From assembly GCA_032164295.1 (NCBI GenBank), contig JAJHTX010000005.1, positions 1,674,001 to 1,738,000 on the forward strand: a stretch of DNA of 64,000 nucleotides, written 5' to 3'. A program made the position numbers and the translations under genes. The notes below the pieces were generated by a model. The model saw nothing but the letters and a program-made list of their open reading frames with translations, was not told the DNA's origin and ran no database searches. Shown here one piece after another: positions 35,585-47,062 of this stretch (positions within the stretch are counted from its first letter, which is position 1; every line of letters starts with the position of its first letter). Source of the stretch: Inonotus obliquus. Taxonomy: Eukaryota; Basidiomycota; Agaricomycetes; Hymenochaetales; Hymenochaetaceae.

Positions 35585-38500
35585 TAAAGGGTAATACCGG
35601 AGGCTACGATCGATATAGGCTTAATTCTGCATTTCTACTGCTTCTTCCAATTAACAATACTTCTGCAAGTCTACCACTTCTTACTTCTCTTTGGACCACG
35701 GTACTTCTGCCGTCCTATCTACACCTGCAGTTCAGACGAAGTACAAGGCTTCTGCGATTCGACAAGGCTAAGATCGATTGAGAACTGGTCCTGCATACTT
35801 TTAGCCAGACTTCTGCACCAATACCGAATCACAAATTCTTATGCCCATCTTCCATCACAGTACTGAACCACCAGACTTTGATACCGATAATACCGATACT
35901 GTACCGTCCACCCATCCTGATACCAACGTTTAATAGTCCACGTTTAGTCAATACTATGCTCTCAATGGCCCATACCGAGAGAAAGGTCACAAGCTACAAT
36001 CGGTCTGCCATACGTTGCTGCGAAGAGTTGGATCATCAAGAGTGTCAAAGCTCCCAGTCTGATGGTCTGCCCTTCCGAACCGCCATGCATTGATACCAAC
36101 GATACCGGTGTTGATACCGATGGCCCACTCCGGTACCGAAGTTCGTGACGTGTGCTAGGTCGAGACCACGCCCTCGAAGATCTACATTGAGAGGAAGGTT
36201 GGGAAGTGAATTAGGTCTGCTATATGCTGCATCGATCTTGGAGGAGACCATCGATCCAACTTGGAAGCCAAGCCAAGCAATGCCCAGTCAAGTCAGGCAA
36301 CACATACCGATCAATATTGACGAGCACGAGCGATCTCGTCAATGCCCAGAGATGATCCCAGCATACTGATTGGCACCGAGCGATAGAGTACTCCAATGCC
36401 AAGGTTAGGTTGTACCAACATGTCAACATTGGAGCACACCATCCGATCACTCGGTAGATGCCCAGACTGACGCCGCACAGATCATGGTACCAAAACAAAG
36501 GTAAATCTGGATGACACGCTTCTCTGGAGAAGAAGATGACAGGGCTATCGTTAGGAGCACCCATGTGGTAGGTTGAAACATGTCCTTACTTTAGCGCTAA
36601 ATGTGCGAGATCGCATCCAGTACTGGAGGTACCGAGATGAGAGGTGTATGGTTTTAAGTGGGGGAGGGCTAATACGTGCTGGTACTTAACCAGTACGCTC
36701 ACGGTACTTGTTGTCTATGAAAAGGGGTAGTGAATGGATGGGCTGGAAGTGAAGAGTATGAGATTCTGGTACGAAAAGGACAGGTTAGAACGTGGGAAAA
36801 ACTTCGGTATAGGTCGGTACAAGGGAGAATGTAGCAAAACACAAGTCTAATACCGTGGGAAAAACCTCGGTACAGGTCGGTACAGAAACAAAGGGGTCGG
36901 TACGTGGAGGTATGTTGTCAAACAAAAAGGTCAGTACAAAAACAAAAGGGTGACGTGCAGAATACGAAGGATAACAAAACGTCGGTACCGTGGGAAAAAC
37001 GTCGGTACAGGTCGGTACTGCAAGGAAACAGCTAGCACGGGGTGGTATAGCAAAAAACAGACTGGGGGAGGCTGGTGGCTGAGAGTGTTGACTGGACCAG
37101 GAAGGAAACCTGAGCCCTCACACGGGAGGCTAACTCCAAAGTTTCACTTGAGACAGAACTGGGATGGGACTGGGACAGAAATCGAGACGAGACTGAGACA
37201 GAACTGAGAAGGGGGTGAGGAAACCCAAGCCCTCATGCTAGAGGCTAGCTCCTGAGATTACCTGGAGAGCTACTACGTACAGGAGGAGATATTTATACTA
37301 CTGTACCGTAGTTAGCTCATAAATCCAAAAGGAGAAAGTAAAAAGGAAGATCAAAACAAAGAAAAATGTCATAAGAAGAATGAATACAGTAGAGCCATCA
37401 GGGGGACAACAAGAAAGGGTTAGGTAGAACAAGATACCAATGACAACGCAGCATATAGTACCCCTGGATGAAAAGTCCTCAGAACAAGAGATCTGCACCC
37501 CTGCTGATTGATACCGACACGTTCCTGGTGGTACCGGACCTGAAAACCTTAACGGATACTGACCCTGAGCTTCCCCAAAGAACCAGCATGCATACTCCAG
37601 CCATCAGGAATGAATACCAGAGAGGGAGACGTCCGATCCATGTCATGAGAGCACGTCGAATTGTCAAATTGTCTCGGTACCGGGTTTCTCGGCACTCGGT
37701 ACCGGTACTCTTGGCGTTCGGTATCTTGAGAAATGGGACCGACGGTTTCTCTAGGTGTGCTGGTGGATACTAGAAGGTGTAGATGGGACCGTACCGTAGC
37801 ATGGGGTAAGTGTAGAATGGGATACCGGGCTCAATACCGGGCTCAGCCGCATGTAGTTCTCTTCAGCACTGGTCGATGTCAGTACCACCACCCTATCTCG
37901 GTATCGCTTGTCGTAAGTTTTCATTGGATTCTTGTCTTGACCCACCCTATTCTTAGCTACCCCCTGTTAAAACTTCTTATTCATTCGTCATCTTATGTTT
38001 CCCCTGATTATATTTTTACATTCATTTCGACCTTATGTTCCCCTTCTTGTACCGGATTGTGGTACGATTCAACTTGTAAAAAGTCCTCATTTGGTATCTT
38101 GAATGGCTATGGTATTATGGTAATTATAGCCTGCATATTCTACCGTAGCAAACCAGCTAATCTGAGAGGAGCTTCCAGAGGGAAGATCTGGGTTTTGCTC
38201 ATCTCGTTCAAGTCCCTGTTCGTTTGTCTCGTCTCGTAGTTGCTGGCATCGATACCGGTAGTCGTCAATATTGTCTCTGTTGTACTCGCCCCTTGTCTCA
38301 CAACTTGTCCCATCAAGAACTCTTTCTCTACTCGTCTTCTCCCCTGCTTCGTTCTCACTACTGCAATACCGAACTACGAACTACTTGGTATCAATGAGTT
38401 CATCTTGGTATCGATCATCTCCTGATACTTCGTTTCTTGAGTGGTCACCTAGAGCCCCCCTGTACTCATCAATCCAGCCAGGCCCTATCTATCTCTCTCG

Positions 38501-38616
38501 ACGGCCTGTCTGTGACAGTACGACTTAGTACCGCCACATACCGGCCCTCTCAACGCACCTAAATCGTACCCCCCTCGTCCAGTACTTCTAATACCAGCTG
38601 CGTTCTCGCACATTCA
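35585..38616 (-). mobile_element. Type 1 element, copy 2 (interrupted by a type 2 element)
   Basis: Reverse orientation: starts TAAAGGGTAATACCGG at 35585 and ends CTCGCACATTCA at 38616. Flanks TCGG (35581-35584) and TCAG (38617-38620) are a 4-bp duplication with one G-to-A change. The type 2 element at 36598-37865 splits it; without that insert it is about 1.76 kb, as in other copies. It is itself inserted in the LINE reverse transcriptase. Confidence 0.85.
36598..37865 (+). mobile_element. Type 2 solo-LTR-like element, copy 1 (1268 bp)
   Basis: Starts TAAATGTGCGAGATCGC and ends GTAGTTCTCTTCA. Flanks GCGC (36594-36597) and GCAC (37866-37869) form the 4-bp duplication; uninterrupted type 1 copies (for example near 57820) have a single AGCGCTGGTCGATG there, which proves the insertion point. 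It contains three copies of a subrepeat of about 30 bp, CGTGGGAAAAACGTCGGTAC plus CAGGTCGGTAC-like sequence. Confidence 0.9.
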
Positions 38617-39368
38617 TCAGAACATGATAAACTGTACTGAGTCTGAGTCTATTGTTAGGGATGCATTTGCAAACTCCTCCCCAATCTTGCGTAGCCCTTC
38701 ACCAATTCGATTCAGAAGTCATCCAGGCGTGCTTGCAGTTGCAATGAAACCTCCATTGTCCATGTAGAATTGCAGCCATGGCAGGTCCCTCAACCAGTGT
38801 AACACTGACATGGCTGCCATGTTCGCAAGGATTGGTGACACTGAGGATCTCTGGGGTACCTCTCTGTTCAGCTTGATGAACCACTGTGAGCGATCCTCAT
38901 TGAATGCAAAACAAATTGGGTGATCGCATGCGAACACCTCTATTAGCTGGATCAGGTAAAGAGGTACCTCATGTAGCCTCATGGTGTGCTATAGCTGTCT
39001 GAGGTCTACATTGTCGAAATACCCTTTAACGTCGAATGTAACGAAGCCTATGCATGAGTCCTCCGCTGTGAGGAGGCAATTGTATAGGCCATGCCATGCT
39101 CTGTATACCGATGCCCCTGGCCTTCTGCCATGCTGTATTGGTAGGAAATACGTGTCTGGCATTATGTAGGTTTGTAGCTGCAGTATAATAGCTCACTCAA
39201 GTAGTTTCGCTAGCGACTCTTCCACACAAATAGGCCTGTATGTCCGCAGTGTTGTTGGATCATAGGGCTTCAGCTTCTTTACCATTACTACAGCTGTGCA
39301 TTTCAGCATCAGCGGGTAGTGTCCTAGCTCAATACACCTGTTTAGGAACCTTGCAAACATGCAGGCGT
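38617..39368 (-). pseudogene. LINE reverse transcriptase core, catalytically dead
   Basis: From 39368 down: LKPYDPTTLRTYRPICVEES, motif A GFVTFDVKGYFDNVD, motif B VPQRSSVSPILAN, and motif C as FYMDNGGF near 38770-38750. The family motif is [FY]xDD; the second Asp is Asn here (AAT at 38755-38757), so polymerase activity would be lost. Stops occur after SLAKLLE and DLRQL. It is bounded by the two type 1 insertions. Confidence 0.8.
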
Positions 39369-42300
39369 TGAATGTGCAAGAACATGGCCAGTATCAGAAG
39401 TACTGGACAAGGGGGGTACAATTTAGATGTATTGGGAGGGCCAATATGTGGCGGTACTAAGTCGTACTGTCACAGACAAGTCGTCGAGAGAGATAATAAG
39501 GCTTGGCAATATAGTGGAGTACAGGAAGGCTCTAGGTGACCGCTCGAGAGGGAAAGTAGCAGGCGACGGTCAATACCAAAACGAATCCATTGATACCAAG
39601 TCACTTGTAGTCGGTACCAAGGCAGTAAGAGTGAAGCAGAGGAGGAGACGAGCAGATGAGGAGTTCTTGATGAGACGAGTCGCGATAAATGTGCGAGATC
39701 ACAGCCGGTACCGAAGGTACCGGTCGAGGGGTGTATGGTATAAGAGTACGGGGAGGGCCAAATGAGGCAGTACTTATCCAGTACGCTCACGGTTCTTATT
39801 GTCTGTAGTAGAGGGATGTAAGGGGAGTCAAGGGAATAATAGAATGGGGTGCTGGATCAGCTAGACGTCGGGGGGAATGTGTTCTTGTCTGGAATCGAGA
39901 GGGTCGGTACCGTGGGAAAAATGTCGGTACAGGTCGGTACTTGAACGAATGGGTTCGGTATGTGCAGAAACGTTGTAAAACAAAAGCTCAGTACAGAAAC
40001 GAAAGGTGGATGTGCAGAATACGAAGGATAACAAAATGTCGGTACTGTGGGAAAAACGTCGGTACAGGTCGGTACTGCAAGAAAACAACTAGCACGGGGT
40101 GGTATAGCAAGGGACTGAATGGGGGAGACTGGTAGATGAAGGTGTCGACTGGACTGGGAAGCAAACCTGAGCTCTCGCACGGGAGGCTAACTCCTGAGGT
40201 TCACTTGAGACGGAACTGGGACGGAACTTGAGACGAAGCTGAGATGAGACTGAGAAGGGGGGTGAGGAAACCCGAGCCCTCACGCTAGAGGCTAGCTCCT
40301 AAGATTACCTCGAGAGCTACTACGTACAGGAGGAGATATTTATACTACTGTACCGTAGTTAGCTTTTAAATCCAAAAGGAGAAAGTAGAAAGGAAGATCA
40401 AAACAAAGAAAAGTCTGAAGAAAAATGTAACAAGGAAAGTGAACATTGCAGCGCCATCAGGGGGACAACAAGAAAGGGTTAGGGAGGACAAGATACCAAT
40501 GAAAACGTAGCATATAGCACCCCTGGATGAAAAGTCCTCAGGACAAGAGATCTGCACCCCTGCTGATTGATACCGACACGTTCCTGGTGGTACCGGACCT
40601 GAAAACCTTAACAGATACTGACCCTGAGCTTTCCCAAAGAACCGGCATGCATAGTCCAACCATCAGGAATGAATACCAGAGAGGGAGATGTCCGATCCAT
40701 GTTATGAGAGCATGTTGAATTGTCAAATTGTCTCGGTACCGGGTTTCTCGGCACTCGGTACTCTCGGTATTCTCGGTACTGGGTTTCTTGGCGCTCGGTA
40801 CCGGTACTCTTGGCATTTGGTATCTTGAGAAATAGGACTGACGGTTTCTCTAGGTGTGCTGGTGGATACTGGAAGGTGTAGATGGGACCATACCGTAGCA
40901 TGGGGTAAGCGTAGAATGGGATACCGGGCTCAATACCGAGCTCAGCCGCACGTAGTTCTCTTCAGCAAGATGAGAGGCATATACTGCAAAAGACAATGTT
41001 GACAACTACCGGTATTGATACCGTCGACTACAAGATGAGACAAATGAACTGGGACTTAAACAAGGTGAGCAAAACCCTGATCTTCACTCTGGAAGCTCCT
41101 CTCAGATTATCTGGTTTGCTATGGTAGAACATGCAGGCTATAAATACCATAATACCATAGCTATTCAAGATACCAAATAAGGAATTTCACAAGTCGAATC
41201 GTACCACAATCCGGTACAAGAAGGAGAACATACATTCGAAATGAATGTAAAAATATAATCAGGGGGAACATAAGATGACAAATGAATGAGAAGATTTATC
41301 AGGGGGATGCTAAGAATAGGGTAGAACAAGACAAGAATCCAATGAAAACTCACGACAAGTGATACCGATGTAGGGTGGCAGTACTGACATCGACCAGTGC
41401 TAAAGTAAGGATGTGTTTCAGGCTATAGCAAGGGCGCTCCTGACTGTGGCCCTGTCGTCTTCTTCTCCGGAGAAGTATGTTATCAAGATTTACCTTTGTT
41501 CTGGTATCCTGATCTGTGTGGCGTCAGTCTGGGTGTCTACTGAGCGTTCGGACAGCATGCGCCGATGTTGACATATCAGTATAACCCAACCTTGGCAGTG
41601 GAGTACTCTATTGTTCGGTACTAATCAGTTCACTGGGATCATCCCTGAGCATTGATAAGATCGCTTGTGTCTCTCAGTATCTATCGGTACATGTAGCCTA
41701 GCTTGACTGAGTTTTGCTTGGCCTTGCTTCTGAGTCAGATCGGTGGTTCCCTCCGATACCGAAGCAGCATATGGTGAATCTGATTCATTTCCCAACCTTC
41801 CTCTTGATATAGATCATTGAGGGTGCAGTATCAACCTAGCACATGTCACAGATGCTGATACTGGGGTGGGTGACCAGTATTAATATTGGTATCGTCAGTA
41901 TCGATACATGGTAGTTCAGTAAGGTAGACCAACGGACTTGGAGCTTTGATACTTTTAATAATCCAACTCCTCGCAGCAACATAGGGCAGACCGATTGCAG
42001 TTCATGACCTTTCTTATGGTATGGACTGTTGAGAGTGTAGTATCAACTGTACGGATCATTGAGGGCATAGTATTGACTAATGGTGGACCCTTAAACATCA
42101 GTATCAGGATGGGTGGACGGTACAGTATCAGTATCATCAGTATCGAAGCTTGGTGGTTCGGTACTGTGATAGAAGACGGGCATAAGAATTGGTGGTTCGG
42201 TACTGGTGCAAAAGTCTAGCTTAAAGCATGCAGGACCAGTTCTCAATTGATCTTAGCCTTGTTCAATTCACAGAAGCCTTGTATTCTGTCTGAACCATAG

Positions 42301-42440
42301 GCATAGATAGGACGGCAGAAGTACCATGGTCCAAAGAGAAGTTAGAAGCGGTAGAATCGCCGAAGTATTGTTGATTGGAAGAAGCGGTAGAATCGTAAAA
42401 TTAAGCCTATATCAATCGTAGCCTCTGGTATTTCCCTTTA
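39369..42440 (+). mobile_element. Type 1 element, copy 3 (interrupted by a type 2 element)
   Basis: Starts TGAATGTGCAAG and ends TTTCCCTTTA. Flanks GCGT (39365-39368) and GTGT (42441-42444) are a 4-bp duplication with one C-to-T change. The two halves (39369-39685 and 40965-42440) flank the type 2 element. It interrupts the LINE between the pre-RT region and the RT core. Confidence 0.85.
39686..40964 (+). mobile_element. Type 2 solo-LTR-like element, copy 2 (1279 bp)
   Basis: Starts TAAATGTGCGAGATC and ends GTAGTTCTCTTCA, flanked by GCGA (39682-39685) and GCAA (40965-40968). The uninterrupted type 1 sequence reads GTCGCGAGAC at the same place. It carries two of the GTGGGAAAAA-YGTCGGTAC subrepeats and the conserved cttggcgctcggtacc block. 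Confidence 0.9.
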
Positions 42441-42444
42441 GTGT

Positions 42445-42830
42445 GTTGCCACAGAAGGGCACCCAGCATCTCTGTTGACATGCCAGATATGCCTGGGGAG
42501 ACGTTCAGGGGTATCTCTCAATATGCCTCCCATATGTCCTTCTCTGTAAACATGTTTCTCAGCTTGTTGTATTCTGGTAGTGGCTCCTCCAGGCCCTCCT
42601 GTATATATGAGAAGTAGTGTTGTCTGAAAGCTTCACTTATTTCAACGTGGTAGATTGTTTGGAACAGTTCTTTCAGCGGTGGGATGTACGTCACCTTGCA
42701 TAGTTCCCCAGCACAGTAATGCTTCCATATACTCTTCACCGTGGCTTGTTCCTGTGCCTCCGCATATGCATTCTGCCGTTGCTTCATCAGGCAGTATAGC
42801 TTGTCTGGCCGGTTTGAGTTCATGAGCTCA
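42445..42830 (-). pseudogene. LINE, region before the reverse transcriptase core
   Basis: Frame reads MKQRQNAYAEAQEQATVKSI to KDIWEAY, a stop, then EIPLNVSPGISGMSTEMLGAL up to the type 1 insertion. The PG-x-SG-x-S-x-E-ML pattern is the usual lead-in to the RT domain in non-LTR elements. Confidence 0.65.
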
Positions 42831-43045
42831 TCTGTCTGGCTATTCCACCATCAGACGAAAGACTTGAGACTGCTCAGCTTGGTTATATCTTCTGTTGCTT
42901 GCTTGCTGTGGTGGAAGAGCTCCTGGACCCATTCATTCATTTTCTCTGCATTTCACCAGGTTTCGAGCCAGAACTTTCTTGGTACCCTCCAGTTAAACAC
43001 CTCCTCCCATCTCCCTATCAGTAAGTTTGGTAGTAAGAGCATTTC

Positions 43046-43850
43046 TCAGGGGATGGCATATGTGTTGTGTTGCAGTAATACAGAGTTTATCGTATGCCTA
43101 CACCTCGTACTGCTTATCAGGACTGCTGTCCATAAAAGTTTGAGGGGTGGCAGATCTGGTCTCTTGTACATGATAGCATCCAGGTGTGTGCCCTCCGTAT
43201 TGTGTATGTGGAAAGTATGAGCAGTTGGGTCATCAGCCACCTGGAACTCTGGGTGGTTCTCAAGCCATTGTTCAAAGAAAACAGTACATACAGGTGTAGT
43301 CTGTCCCCCTCTACGGAATACAGAGTCTACATCCCATCTTGTTGGGTGGGTGTTGAAATCCCTGCATATGATGCTGTTGTCTGGGTACTGGTGTTGTTTC
43401 CAAAACCTCCTTATGGCTGGCCATGCCTGAGCATGCATGCTAGGCTCTAGTGGGCAGTACCAGTTATACAAGTGGATGGTTGGGTTTCCCACGATTGATA
43501 TATGAATACCGCAGCGACCCACATTGTCTTCTGTGTAGTAGGTGGTGCGAAGCCATTTGGAGATGCACCATGCCACTTTTGGGTCTTTTTCTGTTAGAAA
43601 GAACTATTGGAACCGATTGATGAGGATTGAGCTGTACTGTTCAGCTCCCTCCTTATGTGTAGTCGAGTGAGCTCTTCCCACTGGTCCATATGGAACTTCT
43701 TGAAATGAGAATATAACTGATTTGAGGTATCCAGAGTGCCATAATTCGATCATCTGTAGGGCTGCTAATAGAGTGGCCCAGCTTCCCCTGCAATTTAGCA
43801 AGATGACATGTAGCGATCGACAGTTATCCATAACAACTTTGGGTGTTTAG
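43046..43850 (-). pseudogene. LINE APE-type endonuclease domain, decayed
   Basis: From 43825 down: LNCRGSWATLLAALQMIE, FQEVPYGPVGR (the QEP-like motif with its Glu), IRRFWKQHQYPDNSIICRDFNTHPTRWD, and AHTFHIHNTEGTHLDAIMYK. The usual GDFN motif is RDFN here. Two or more stops (around 43800-43740 and 43595) break the frame. This domain nicks target DNA in the intact family; this copy is inactive. Confidence 0.7.
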
Positions 43851-45789
43851 GGCATTCTTCAGCATCAGCATGGTGTGTCCCTTGGCAAAGGGTGCACCTG
43901 AGAGTGTGAGTGCAGTCAGCAGTCATCATGCACTTGGCACATTTGCTGGTGCATCGTAGTTCCAAGTGGAGTTCGCTGCATCGTCTGCACACCTGTACGT
44001 GCAGATAATCCAGTATTAAGTGAGAATACAACCAGCAATGGGTGCACTGGACCCGTTTGAAGTGTGCTCTTGATTCTTATATGATGTGCTGGTAACTGAA
44101 GAAATATAGGGCTTCTCAGTGCTTGTTGAAGAAAATGTTGTACACCGTCATTGGTTTGTCAACTGTCAGAATGACCGGGGCTATCGTGTTTCTGTCCTCT
44201 TGAAGGCATGTCTGAAGAGCCTCTTGGATGGCCAGGTATTATAGAGGAGCTACCATCGGATGTGTGTCAAATACCACGTTTGACTCATGGAATTTCTCTT
44301 GGAGCTCTTCTAGAGTGAATGGGGTGTTCGTCTTGGGGTTTCAAATTGGTATGTTAGGGACCCAGATCTGAAAACCTTCTGAGAAGGGATGGTATGTCAC
44401 CTTTGTCATTGGGTTTGTCTGTTGGTAGTAGTCCTGCAATGCACTGCTCAAGCGTGAGCCAAGCTCTGCCGGTTTGGATTCCTTGCCCACATGGATAAGA
44501 AGTCGGGGTCTGTCAGACCACGTAGTGCAGAGTAAACAGTCAGATTTCAAATCAAGTCAATTAAATATTCTCTTCACCATTGCGAACATGTCTACTGCTG
44601 ATCTCTTCTCTGGCACCGGTTCAACAGAGAATGACAGTGTGTGACCGTTCTTTGATCTGGCTGCGATCTGTGTGTTTACGGTCACTCCTTGCTTCTTCTT
44701 CTTGCTTGGAGGTAGTTGTGGTGTTCAGTCTGTTGCCGTATATGTGGGTGGGTGTCTCGCTATGACTGTCATTGTTGTCGTCAGTGCAGAGGTAGCCTTG
44801 GCTGCATATGAGGCTCTGCCCTGGATGAGATTTGCAGTGTTTGTGGGGGCATGAATAGAGAAGTTGAGACTTCTATCCTTGACAGGGGCTGCTGACGACT
44901 GTCCATGTGGCACGTGACTCTCCAAGATGGTGAGTCATGACTTTAGTTTGCGAAATTTCGAGCTGATCATATCACGGATGGTCTTCGTGTCACACAACAC
45001 TGTTTGGTTCTCTTCCAAACCGCCATGTTGCTTCGACTCAAGCCATTCCTTCAGCCCTTCTCTTTGTAAGTGTCCATTCCTGAAACCGGAGTTGAAGGTC
45101 TGCATTGCGATCTCGCTAAACGATCTCTCTGTTCTAGGTAGCAAATGTTCTAGGTCGTCCAGAAAATTGGCAACCTGGCTGAACACATACCCAAGCACGT
45201 AGGCATCGGAGTGAGCCATAATAAGGGATGGTGGGCACGGAATTGTCTGGAATGTTTCCTGGGGTGGCTGCTGGCCCCCGGGGTTGTTGAGTGAGTCTAT
45301 CGCCTGCCTCAGGGCATCCTGCATGACGGCCAGGACTACTGAATTATCAGTTTTGACCATATCTTCCATTGTATAGTTGTCCATTGTTGTGTTTTTGTCA
45401 TCCCACTGGAGGAGTGCAGGTTTTGCGGCCTTCGTGGATTGCTGCTGCTCTGGGGTAGGTTCTGGGGTAGGTATGTGCCTCTTGTCTCCTACCGTGGCCG
45501 TGGCCGAGGTGGGTTTCGAGTTGCACATAAGAACTGAGATACAATGTTTCTGATTCCATACACATGTCACCTCTTCGTAGATGCAGTGTCCAGGAGGGAA
45601 AGCACGCCTCTCCATGCCAGGTATGTAAATTGGTTTGTAAATAAGTTCTGCTGCTGATCTTGCTCCAGCAACGGTGCAATTGATGGCCTCTCAAATACGG
45701 GGGTCATCCACGTCGAAGGACACAATCTCCCCGTTGTCTTCTGGAGGTTGAGTCCTCTTTGTTGTCATCGACTTAGTACGTTTTGCCAT
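43795..45789 (-). pseudogene. LINE ORF1 / gag-like protein with zinc knuckles, decayed
   Basis: Starts at the ATG at 45789 (MAKRTKSMTTKRTQPPEDN). A TGA at 45693-45691 in the context ATT TGA GAG is a likely CGA-to-TGA change. A long open stretch then runs from 45615 to 44935 (EVTCVWNQKHCISV..., LERTERSFSEIAM-like helices). Further stops follow, and the Cys/His cluster CRRCSELHLELRCTSKCAKC and CTLCQGTHHADAEEC at about 43980-43840 is the nucleic-acid-binding zinc-knuckle part. Confidence 0.65.
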
Positions 45790-45836
45790 TTTTTGTAAGT
45801 TTTCCTTGTAAGTGATAATGGTGATTAAAAAGTAAG

Positions 45837-45919
45837 GGACCTGTAGCTCAGTGGTAGAGCGTGAGATTCCAGCTGACTAAGCTTCCTCAAGGCCATCCGT
45901 TCAAATCGGGTCTGGTTCA
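45837..45919 (+). tRNA. tRNA-like gene, anticodon CCA (Trp) if functional, with short intron
   Basis: A cloverleaf can be drawn: acceptor GGACCTG/CTGGTTC (one T-T mismatch, one G-T), TA, D-arm GCTCAGTGGTAGAGC (A box), anticodon stem TGAGA/CCTCA (one mismatch), CCA at 45869-45871, a probable intron of about 11-12 nt, variable AGGCC, and T-arm ATCCGTTCAAATCGGGT (B box). A T-run near 45938 could terminate Pol III. Two stem mismatches suggest decay or a tRNA-derived repeat. It begins about 50 bp from the LINE start codon. Confidence 0.5.
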
Positions 45920-46390
45920 GCTAATAATATTTAGTTGTTTTTTTCTTTTAATACTACCTACTTAAATGACGAAAAGTGAGAATATGGACGAAAATAGGAG
46001 TGGACTAACATCATTTTATGAATATGCTGTAGCTGACCTTTGCCATACTTTAACACTTACAGTTTCAGCAGAGCAGGCTAATTAGAATATCAATATTATA
46101 TAATTGTGAATGACACATGGCTACTCTATGGTGCAGAGCGTCACCTTCTATCAATTCGGCAGAGACTGTAATTTTTAGTTTTTAACTCTGGGGATTTTTT
46201 TACTGTAATACAAGTAACAAAAATACGAGTGAATCCGAGGTTTTTGATGAGTCATCAAAATGTTTCAATTTTTTTGGAAAAAAAAATAAGGAAAAATTTG
46301 AATTAAAAATAGAGGTGCCTAACATGTGTCCCTATTATTCAATTTGATGGTTTTCCATTTAACTCTTTGAACTAAAAATACTGCCTAATA
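45920..46390. other. AT-rich intergenic
   Basis: No gene seen between the tRNA-like sequence and the ubiquitin relic. Several A and T homopolymer runs occur. Confidence 0.4.
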
Positions 46391-46643
46391 ATGTCAAGTT
46401 AAAGTAAAGACCCTCACTGGAAAGACCATCACACTTGACATTCAGCTGTCCAACTCAATCAAGACGATTAAGAAACAGATCCAGGCCAAGGAAGGGTATG
46501 TTCTTTTTTACTCTTTGCCAGGCTCTGAGCTAATTGTCATCAGAATCATGCCTGACCAACAATGTCTTATCTTTGTGGAGAGAGAGCTCAACAACCATCA
46601 TCCATTGTCTGATTATAATAATCAGGACAGAAAGACTCTATGA
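46391..46643 (+). pseudogene. Ubiquitin gene relic with a retained intron
   Basis: Translates as KTLTGKTITLDIQLSNSIKT and IKKQIQAKEG, then across a spliceable intron (46496-46543, gtatgt...cag) as IMPDQQCLIF and LSDYNNQDRKTL followed by TGA. This aligns along ubiquitin to Leu67, but the start has a one-base frame slip, many conserved residues are changed, and the C-terminal RLRGG is missing, so it cannot be conjugated. The intron shows it came from a genomic copy, not a processed transcript. Confidence 0.85.
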
Positions 46644-47062
46644 TTCATCTTGTGCCCATGTGGTATAGATCTGTATTTTTCTTGTGCATTTCTTGAAAAT
46701 TTCTTGGAATGGATATCATCGGCGTGAGCATTATGTTATATTGCCTTTATTGATTAGATTTGATGTGATTTCTGATGGATTACTAATAAATAAAATGATT
46801 TTTCAATTATTTAAATATTTGTTTCAATTTCAGGTCAAATTTTTTTTCAACCTCGGAATAAAAATCTAAAAAAATGCAAGCTCTGTAGCTATGACCTCTA
46901 GCTATCCAATAATATGCTTTACAGGACTAAAAAGCGAGTTGTGGAGGAGGAGATACCTTTGCAAAATGATGCGGCTTCAGTTGTCGGTTTTAGCCGCTCC
47001 GCACCATAGTCTAGTACTCGCTATTTCTCCTCCATAACCAGCATCTCGAGCCTCATGTACTT
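46644..47062. other. Intergenic, no gene seen
   Basis: AT-rich up to about 46920, then more balanced sequence before the next ATG. No further ubiquitin unit follows the relic. Confidence 0.4.

Larger units (their letters stand above)
32900..45800 (-). mobile_element. Dead non-LTR retrotransposon (LINE), expanded by nested insertions
   Basis: The minus strand carries, in order, a gag-like ORF with zinc knuckles (45789-43795), an APE-type endonuclease (about 43850-43046), and reverse transcriptase in three pieces (42830-42445, 39368-38617, 35584-34827), then a C-terminal fragment near 33110-32985. Between the pieces sit a type 1 element with a type 2 inside it (39369-42440), a second such pair (35585-38616), a foldback MITE (33757-34826) and a second MITE (33250-33715). 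Subtracting these leaves about 5.2 kb, a normal LINE length. Many in-frame stops look like CpG or C-to-T/G-to-A changes. The exact 3' end is not clear. Confidence 0.85.
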
